DNA from: CAWBRT01 sp963819175
GTDB lineage: Bacteria; Acidobacteriota; Terriglobia; Terriglobales; Acidobacteriaceae
Direction: 5' to 3'
DNA length: 64,000 nt
NCBI GenBank assembly: GCA_963819175.1
Contig: CAWFVJ010000017.1
Location: 124,001-188,000, forward strand
A program made the position numbers and the translations under genes. This document shows, piece after piece, positions 58,515-64,000 of this stretch (position 1 is its first letter; every line of letters starts with the position of its first letter). The notes below the pieces were generated by a model, which saw only the letters and a program-made list of their open reading frames with translations, was not told where the DNA came from and made no database searches.

Positions 58515-60431
58515 TCAAAGCTCAATGCCCAATAAAAACCCTTCGTGCACAGCCGTGATTGCCTTTCGTGGCTGCAAGCAATCACCTATCTTATGAACCT
58601 TCCGGGATTGAGATTCCGGGATAAGTACGTTCGCCTTGTATCCTAGAGCCAGTATGACGGTATCGACTTCTTCAATTTCAGCCCTTATTCCTCCCTGAGA
58701 GCAAACCACCTTATGTCCCGCAAGAGACTCAACCCTAGTGTTACAGCTGATCTCAACCTGGTTAGCCTGTAGGCGGTTCAACAGCAGTTTACGGGTGCGT
58801 ACCTCCACATCATTTGCGAGTTGGGGCAACTGCTCCAAGATGACAACCTGTTTCCCCGACCTCGCGAGCCATTCCGCAGTTTCACACCCGACCATCCCGC
58901 CGCCAATTACCACCGTCTTTTCGCCCACGTTCACTTTGTTCTGTAGTACATCCTCTGCAAACACAACGTTGAACTGAGCTTCAGGCGCAGGTAGGGAGAT
59001 AGGTTCCCCTCCAGAGGCGATCACTATCTCGTCAAAATCGTCAATCAGGGCCAAGTTCTTCGCTTCGACGAAAGCCCCTGTCTTGATTTCCACACCCAAT
59101 TCCGTAACCGCACGTATCAAGTATTCGCAAAAGTCCTTAATCTCACCCTTCTTTGGGGGAATCGAAGCAATCCGAAGCCGTCCTCCTAGCTGTACTTCCT
59201 TCTCAAACAGAGTTACTTTATGTCCCCTTTCCGCTGCGACCCTCGAAAACTCCAAACCGCTAGGGCCGCCTCCTATGACAGCAATCTTCTTAACCGTTGG
59301 AGTTCTACTGAGAGAGGGAATTTGATACTCCCGTCCGGTTCTTGCGTTCACCAGGCAAGTAATCGCGAGACCGTGGTAAAGGCGCTCAATACAGCCTTGA
59401 TTACATGCAATACATGGACGGATGTTGCCTCCCTCGCGCGCTTTCTGAAGCAATTCTGGGTCAGCAATCAGTGCACGCCCCATAGCGACCAAGTCAGCAG
59501 CCCCGTCCTGTAAAATCGCCTCCGCCTCGTCGAGAGTTTTGATGCGCCCGACTCCGATTACTGGCACGTTTACGTGCGGCTTGATCTCTCTGGCTAAACC
59601 GATATTGCAGCCACGGTCCATGGCCATCGGAGGAACCGTTCTTTCGGCAGTCTCGTAGACTCCCGCCGAGACGTCGATGCAGTCTGCCCCTGCGCGTTCG
59701 AGCGACTTTGCGAATACCTTCGCTTCCTCCAGAGAAGATCCACCATCAATAAACTCATCTCCGCTGACGCGACAAAACAGCGGAAATTCATCTCCCACGG
59801 CCTGACGCACGCACGCCACCGTTTCCAGAGCAAAACGAGATCTGTTTTCGAGATTGCCGCCATACCTATCCGTGCGTCGGTTGCTCAGGGGCGACAAGAA
59901 TTGGTGGATCATATAACCATGGGCGCAGTGCACTTCTACGGCATCGAACCCCGCCCGCTTCGCCCGTAGCGCTGCCTTCTGAAAACACTCCTGAATGAAT
60001 TCAATTTGGGCCTGGTTCATCTCGCTGGGGATCTCGCCGCCCAATTCAGCAACGGGAGAAGGAGCCCACGGACGATGGCCGCCATTGTTGGAGCTACGGG
60101 CTCTTCGGCCCGCATGGCTAATCTGAAGTGCGATTTTGCCGCCCGCGTCGTGAACCGCCTGGGCAAGAGCTTTCAACCCGGGAACCTGTGCATCGTCGTA
60201 TACGCCCAGCATATGGGGATCTAACTTCCCATGTGGATCGATAACGGTAAATTCTACAAAATTCAAGCCAACACCACCGGCCGCACGCTCCCGGTGATAA
60301 CTGATCAAGCGCGGAGTTACTTCACCAAAACTCGTTGCATACCAAGTGGCCATCGGCGGAAAAACGATACGATTCTTCAAAAGCAGATTTTTAATCTTTA
60401 TAGGTGAAAACGCCGCTGCGTACTTTTCCAT
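58515..60431 (-). CDS. NADH:flavin oxidoreductase/enoate reductase, OYE-like (FadH family)
   Basis: 638 residues from the ATG at 60431, with GAGGAG upstream. The N-terminal FMN TIM barrel (about 1-350) has LKNRIVFPPMATWYATSFGE, ALQISHAGRRARSS and VEVHCAHGYMIHQFLSPLSN. The 4Fe-4S motif CIACNQGCIERLYHGLAITC follows. An FAD domain (KIAVIGGGPSGLEFSRVAAE) and an NADH domain (KTVVIGGGMVGCETAEWLAR) complete the 2,4-dienoyl-CoA reductase/2-enoate reductase plan. It reduces C=C bonds conjugated to a carbonyl, probably of an enoate or enoyl-CoA. Directly downstream (143 bp) of the AOR gene in the same operon. Confidence 0.92.
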   Translation of the reverse strand: MEKYAAAFSPIKIKNLLLKNRIVFPPMATWYATSFGEVTPRLISYHRERAAGGVGLNFVEFTVIDPHGKLDPHMLGVYDDAQVPGLKALAQAVHDAGGKIALQISHAGRRARSSNNGGHRPWAPSPVAELGGEIPSEMNQAQIEFIQECFQKAALRAKRAGFDAVEVHCAHGYMIHQFLSPLSNRRTDRYGGNLENRSRFALETVACVRQAVGDEFPLFCRVSGDEFIDGGSSLEEAKVFAKSLERAGADCIDVSAGVYETAERTVPPMAMDRGCNIGLAREIKPHVNVPVIGVGRIKTLDEAEAILQDGAADLVAMGRALIADPELLQKAREGGNIRPCIACNQGCIERLYHGLAITCLVNARTGREYQIPSLSRTPTVKKIAVIGGGPSGLEFSRVAAERGHKVTLFEKEVQLGGRLRIASIPPKKGEIKDFCEYLIRAVTELGVEIKTGAFVEAKNLALIDDFDEIVIASGGEPISLPAPEAQFNVVFAEDVLQNKVNVGEKTVVIGGGMVGCETAEWLARSGKQVVILEQLPQLANDVEVRTRKLLLNRLQANQVEISCNTRVESLAGHKVVCSQGGIRAEIEEVDTVILALGYKANVLIPESQSRKVHKIGDCLQPRKAITAVHEGFLLGIEL

Positions 60432-60573
60432 CGTTCTCCTCGCCACATCGGAACACCTTAGGGAAGTGCTCGTTTCGCCAAGATGCCCGCGATCGGTTCT
60501 CGAATACATCTACTCCGTCGACAACTCGGTGCTCGTCAACCCTAGCGCTGGGTTGGAATCAGCCCCTGGATGC

Positions 60574-62394
60574 TTAGCCGAGCCCTAGTTCGGACAACTT
60601 ACTCGTGGTCGGCACCCCATCCTTGTCCCAGCCACGGAATTCGTAGTATTCATCTAACATTTTGGGCAGGTCAGGAAGGTGCCCGGCGGACGCCCCCGAT
60701 TCGAATGGCTCATGAGTAAACCTGTAGGGCAGTGTGTCATCTGCCCTTGTTAAGCCGCAAGAAAGGTTAAACAACCGCTTCAGGTTGAATGTTCTTTCGC
60801 CGGCCCTGAGCAGTTCCGTCGCGTCCATGTCCCAACCGGTTACACAGTTTGTCCACGTAACTAACAGCGGCAGATCCAGCACCGACATGGCGATGGAGCA
60901 AAATTTCAAGCTGTTGGACAGCTCCGCATAATTTTGAGCTATCGCCGCCATTTTTCCTTTGCCTTCGTGTGCCAAGCGATCCATCGGCTTGGGGTAGCCG
61001 AGGCCGGGCATCGCGGTGCGCTCCATCGTATGGGTGCAACCCCGGTGACAGGCTCCCCGATTCGATGTGGCGTAGGCAACAGCCAAACTCGCGAGGACTC
61101 GGGGATCGTGGTAAGGCGGTTCCAGACCCTTGACGTGCATGGCGAATTTCTCTGCTTCCGGACCAAGCTGCTGCGCCGCTCTGCGAATCCCCCCCTGCAC
61201 CATTGCTCCGACGCCCTCGCCCGAAGCGATTTGCTGAACCAATGAAAGCACCGCCTCGCCTTTGCCCCATTCCAGCTTCGGTCCTGCGGGTGGGTTCTTG
61301 ATCAGGCCCTTGCTGACGGCTTCAAAAACAAATGCGATTGCCCCACTGACCGAAATCGTATCCATACCGAGGCGGTTGCAGAGATTGTTCGCCTGAATGA
61401 TGATGTCCCAATCGAATACCCCGCACTGCGGACCGAATCCGCCAATTGTCTCGTACTCGATCGGCGCGGTTTTCCCCGCATAGGGTCCGCTCCGAACGCG
61501 CACTTCCTTCCCGCAGCCGATCGAGCATGGCGGACAGTGGTATTTTCCGGCGGCATGGTCCTTGATCATGGTTTCGCCACTGAGACACTCGACGAGTTTG
61601 CCGCAATCTCCATTTGTCCAATTGAAACCAGACAAATCGCCGAGAACGGCGTTTCCAACCGTGCCGCCCGGAGTTCCGAGTTTACGCGGCCGGGCCAGCT
61701 TCTCCATCATGTAGGGCGTTATCTCACGGATGCTTTGCTGCAGTTCGTTCGGGTGTGCCACGGGCGTGCGCATAGTGCCATCGGCCACAACGGCCTTCAG
61801 TCTTTTAGAGCCCATTACTGCCCCTAGACCGCAGCGTCCCGCAGCTCTGGCGTGAGAGCCCTCGCTCATGATGCTCGCCAGCGGGACCAACCGCTCGCCT
61901 GCTGGACCGATGCAGACGATGGCTGCCTTCTTCCCATACTTCTCGGTCAAAATATCGAAGGTCTCGACCGTATCTTTTTCCCAAACACCGTTAGCGGGAA
62001 CAAGCGAAACATCGCCATTGTTCACACAAAGGACCGAAGGTGACTGCGCCTTGCCGGTGATTGCGATGGCGTCAAAGCCGGCCGACTTCAGGGCAATGCC
62101 AAACCTTCCGCCGCTATCGGCCTCGCCCCAAGTTCCCGTCAGCGGCGATTTTGCCGCGACGGCAAAGCGCCCGGAGGTTGGAACGTTCGCTCCCGTTAAC
62201 GGGCCAGAAGAGAAAATGAGGACATTCTCAGGCCCCAGCGGATCGATTTCACTGAAGCGACATCGCCGCATGATGTATGCCGCGAGCCCGGTTCCGCCGA
62301 TATATTTTCTCCGGACATCTTCCGAGATCTCTTCTACCTTCACGCCACCGGTGGACAGATCAATCCACGCGAACTTCCCCATGTAGCCACCCAT
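60574..62394 (-). CDS. aldehyde:ferredoxin oxidoreductase family protein (tungstopterin)
   Basis: 606 residues from the ATG at 62394, preceded by GGAGGAG; a GTG at 62415 would add seven. N-terminal AOR domain: KYIGGTGLAAYIMRRCRFSE, PLTGANVPTSGRFAVAAKSP and GEADSGGRFGIALKSAGFDA (pterin-binding). The cubane cluster motif is HCPPCSIGCGKEV, with a late Cys in LFNLSCGLTRADDTLPYRF. Members oxidise aldehydes to acids with ferredoxin, or run in reverse on acids. Substrate unknown; the neighbouring enoate reductase and Liv-type importer suggest an aromatic or unsaturated carboxylate. Oxygen-sensitive enzyme class, pointing to anaerobic or microaerobic use. Confidence 0.92.
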   Translation of the reverse strand: MGGYMGKFAWIDLSTGGVKVEEISEDVRRKYIGGTGLAAYIMRRCRFSEIDPLGPENVLIFSSGPLTGANVPTSGRFAVAAKSPLTGTWGEADSGGRFGIALKSAGFDAIAITGKAQSPSVLCVNNGDVSLVPANGVWEKDTVETFDILTEKYGKKAAIVCIGPAGERLVPLASIMSEGSHARAAGRCGLGAVMGSKRLKAVVADGTMRTPVAHPNELQQSIREITPYMMEKLARPRKLGTPGGTVGNAVLGDLSGFNWTNGDCGKLVECLSGETMIKDHAAGKYHCPPCSIGCGKEVRVRSGPYAGKTAPIEYETIGGFGPQCGVFDWDIIIQANNLCNRLGMDTISVSGAIAFVFEAVSKGLIKNPPAGPKLEWGKGEAVLSLVQQIASGEGVGAMVQGGIRRAAQQLGPEAEKFAMHVKGLEPPYHDPRVLASLAVAYATSNRGACHRGCTHTMERTAMPGLGYPKPMDRLAHEGKGKMAAIAQNYAELSNSLKFCSIAMSVLDLPLLVTWTNCVTGWDMDATELLRAGERTFNLKRLFNLSCGLTRADDTLPYRFTHEPFESGASAGHLPDLPKMLDEYYEFRGWDKDGVPTTSKLSELGLG

Positions 62395-62478
62395 AGCTCC
62401 TCCAGTTGCCGACACAAGAAATAACTAAATGTACCCAGATGCCCGAATCGTTATTCCCATAAAACGTTCAGAATGTTG

Positions 62479-63171
62479 TCAAAGGTATTCTTCCTGCAAA
62501 GCAACATCGCGAATTTCGGCGACCGTTCCACTTCGCCGGATTTCCCCGCCGCGCATTACATAGCCGCGCGTGGCGATTTTCAGTGCGGGAACAGCCATTT
62601 GCTCGGTCATGAGAATCGTCGCGCCGTGGCTCTGGATCTGACGGATAGCTTGGGAAAGTTGCCCGATCCAGACTGGTGCCAAGCCCAGAAACGGTTCATC
62701 AAGCAGCAGCAGGGCCGGTGACGAACTCATGGCGCGCGCAATGGCAACCACCTGCTGCTCCCCGCCGCTCAATTGACCGGCTGGCTGGGTTGCCCGTTGG
62801 GCGAGCAAGGGAAACATGTGACACAGCCACTCGAAGGCTTGCCGCTGTCGCGCGCCTCCAAGTCCAAAAGCTCCAGAAAGCACATTGTCCTTTACAGACA
62901 TAGAAGGAAATACGTGCCGTCCCTCGGGCGAGTAGCCGATGCCAGTTCGGGCACGACGATCGCAGGAAAGCGGTCCGAGGTCTTTCCCCCGGAATAGTAC
63001 GCGGCCTGCGGCGGTGCGGACCAAACCGATCACGGCATTGATCAGGCTGGATTTCCCAGCCCCATTGGCTCCGACCAGCAGTACCGTCTCGCCCTCCTTA
63101 ACCTCAAGTGAAACGCGGCGGAGCGCGGTGATACCGCCATAGTGGACCTCCAGATTCTCCACAGTCAGCAT
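62479..63171 (-). CDS. livF: branched-chain amino acid/carboxylate ABC transporter ATP-binding protein (LivF type)
   Basis: 230 residues from the ATG at 63171 (MLTVENLEVHYGGITALRRV), which overlaps the livG stop; the open frame to 63294 is not part of the family. Walker A GANGAGKSS, Q-loop region GIGYSPEGRHVFPSMSVKDN, signature QLSGGEQQVVAIARA, Walker B LLLLDEPFLGLAP and the H-loop replaced by Gln in ILMTEQM. Energises uptake at the inner membrane with LivG and permeases lying to the right of the window. Confidence 0.93.
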   Translation of the reverse strand: MLTVENLEVHYGGITALRRVSLEVKEGETVLLVGANGAGKSSLINAVIGLVRTAAGRVLFRGKDLGPLSCDRRARTGIGYSPEGRHVFPSMSVKDNVLSGAFGLGGARQRQAFEWLCHMFPLLAQRATQPAGQLSGGEQQVVAIARAMSSSPALLLLDEPFLGLAPVWIGQLSQAIRQIQSHGATILMTEQMAVPALKIATRGYVMRGGEIRRSGTVAEIRDVALQEEYL

Positions 63172-63944
63172 TGTTCCGCCACCTCCTCGGACGCGCCCAT
63201 GTAGGCAGTAATGACCTCGGGGCGAGCCAGTACCTCCGCTGGGGGGCCCTGGGCAAGCACGCGACCGGCATCGAGCACCATAATCTGCGGACACAGTCGG
63301 CGAATAAGGTCCATGTCATGCTCAACGATTAAGACACTGGAGCCCAGTTCCTCACGTACGTGGTGCACGAAATCGTCCACGCGGGTTCGCTCCCGAATCT
63401 CAAGGCCGGCTGCAGGCTCATCGAGCAGCAGCATCTTTGGATTTGTTACGTAAGCAAGCAGCAGCCCAAGCATTTTCTGCAGCCCATAGGGCAGCTTATC
63501 GCTCTGCTCGTCGAGCCGGTCACACAGTTCGAAGCGTTTGATGAGTGCGTCCGTCCCACGCGGTGGCGTCTCGGAGCCGTGACTGAACCGGACCGCGCGG
63601 GCAAGGTTTTCCCTGACTGTAGCGGGACGAAAAGTGCTGGTCTGCTGGAATGTTCGAATTACTCCAAGGCGGCTACGCCCGTGAAAAGGCGTGCGCGTGA
63701 TGTCACGGCCGCCGAGTCTGACATGTCCATGCGTTGGGAAAAGCAGTCCGGAAATAACATTAATCAGGGTGGTTTTGCCGGCTCCATTGGGTCCGACGAC
63801 ACCGAGGATATCGCCTGGTGACAATCTGAAACTAATCTGATCGAACACTTTGAGGCCGCCGAACTGCTTGGCGATAGCATCCACTTGGAGTTCGCCCCCG
63901 TGTTGCACGTTCGCGGCACTATCGATTGCGGTCACTGTGGCCAT
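63165..63944 (-). CDS. livG: branched-chain amino acid/carboxylate ABC transporter ATP-binding protein (LivG type)
   Basis: 259 residues from the ATG at 63944, with GGAGAG upstream; a TTG at 63950 is an alternative. Walker A GPNGAGKTT, Q-loop LGVIRTFQQTSTFRPATVRE, LivG-type signature KLPYGLQKMLGLLLAYVTNP (LPYGLQK replacing LSGGQQ), Walker B MLLLDEPAAGLE and H-loop VLIVEHDMDLIRRLC. It overlaps livF by 7 nt. In such clusters next to catabolic genes the substrate is often an aromatic or branched carboxylate rather than an amino acid. Confidence 0.93.
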   Translation of the reverse strand: MATVTAIDSAANVQHGGELQVDAIAKQFGGLKVFDQISFRLSPGDILGVVGPNGAGKTTLINVISGLLFPTHGHVRLGGRDITRTPFHGRSRLGVIRTFQQTSTFRPATVRENLARAVRFSHGSETPPRGTDALIKRFELCDRLDEQSDKLPYGLQKMLGLLLAYVTNPKMLLLDEPAAGLEIRERTRVDDFVHHVREELGSSVLIVEHDMDLIRRLCPQIMVLDAGRVLAQGPPAEVLARPEVITAYMGASEEVAEQC

Positions 63945-63946
63945 GT

Positions 63947-64000
63947 TCAACTCTCCAGGGTCTGCTTCGCCGCTGGTGCAGGATCTGCTGTCGGCGTTTC
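63947..64000 (-). CDS. 3' end of an upstream gene, probably the LivM permease
   Basis: The last 17 codons read ETPTADPAPAAKQTLES, then TGA at 63949-63947, overlapping the livG start region. A polar C-terminal tail of a membrane permease would fit the usual livH-livM-livG-livF order. Only the tail is visible, so the identity rests on position. Confidence 0.4.
   Translation of the reverse strand, partial: ETPTADPAPAAKQTLES

Noticed and set aside
58196..58558. 120-codon ORF after the IS66 remnant
   Set aside because: No ribosome-binding site, no family resemblance, and it overlaps the 3' end of the flavoprotein gene.

Overview
The window reads as a chromosomal piece of an Acidobacteriota-like bacterium (probably Terriglobia). 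This is inferred from protein style: small CxxC/HxC proteins, secreted coiled-coil and YXWV/NHL surface proteins, and duplicated nuo operons. No 16S gene is present to prove it. Coding density is high, base composition is GC-rich, and long antisense ORFs (not genes) are common.

Layout. 1-3.6 kb: the end of an alpha/beta hydrolase, aroA, tRNA-Lys and a convergent lysS. 3.9-31.7 kb: an energy-conservation block built from two convergent respiratory complex I operons. The forward operon is nuoA-C-D-H-I-J-K-L-M-N, followed by tatA and the F0 genes atpZ/atpI-like, atpB and atpE. The reverse operon, read from 31.7 kb down to 17.4 kb, is nuoA-C-D-E-F-dinB-like-G-H-J-K-L-M-N. The sets are complementary: E, F and G occur only in the reverse operon, I only in the forward one, and nuoB in neither. 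Together they encode NADH oxidation (E/F/G), the quinone module (C/D/I) and two sets of proton-pumping membrane subunits. The ATP-synthase F0 genes sit between the operons without F1.

31.9-45.7 kb: mostly ordinary genes. These are a lineage-type hypothetical, a TPR protein, a secreted coiled-coil protein, an aminotransferase, an MBL hydrolase, uvrC, a small Cys/His protein, an MDR oxidoreductase, a DASS dicarboxylate transporter, a GalB-like PIG-L protein, an acyltransferase, thiG, a thiolase and a VOC protein.

46-58.2 kb: an accessory region in poor condition. It holds a broken NHL beta-propeller gene, an SDR remnant, an oxalate/formate-type MFS transporter, fdhD, a YdeP-type formate dehydrogenase-like gene, a YXWV-repeat secreted protein with a 159-bp internal duplication, a TcuB-like Fe-S N-terminus fused to a PAS histidine kinase, tcuA, and an IS66 remnant. 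Nearly every enzyme gene here carries single-base frameshifts, about 16 by my reading, while only two (nuoL, nuoG) were seen in the first 45 kb and none after 58.5 kb. Either this is a decaying formate/oxalate/tricarballylate module or this stretch of the assembly is unreliable.

58.5-64 kb: an intact reverse-strand cluster of livG, livF, a tungsten-type aldehyde:ferredoxin oxidoreductase and an OYE-type flavin/Fe-S enoate reductase. It looks like an uptake-plus-reductive-catabolism operon for a carboxylate or aromatic substrate.

Most notable points: the paired complex I operons lacking nuoB, a DinB-like gene inside a nuo operon, the TcuB-PAS-kinase fusion, the indel-dense island, and perfect CRP-type palindromes near nuoA, nuoC and thiG.
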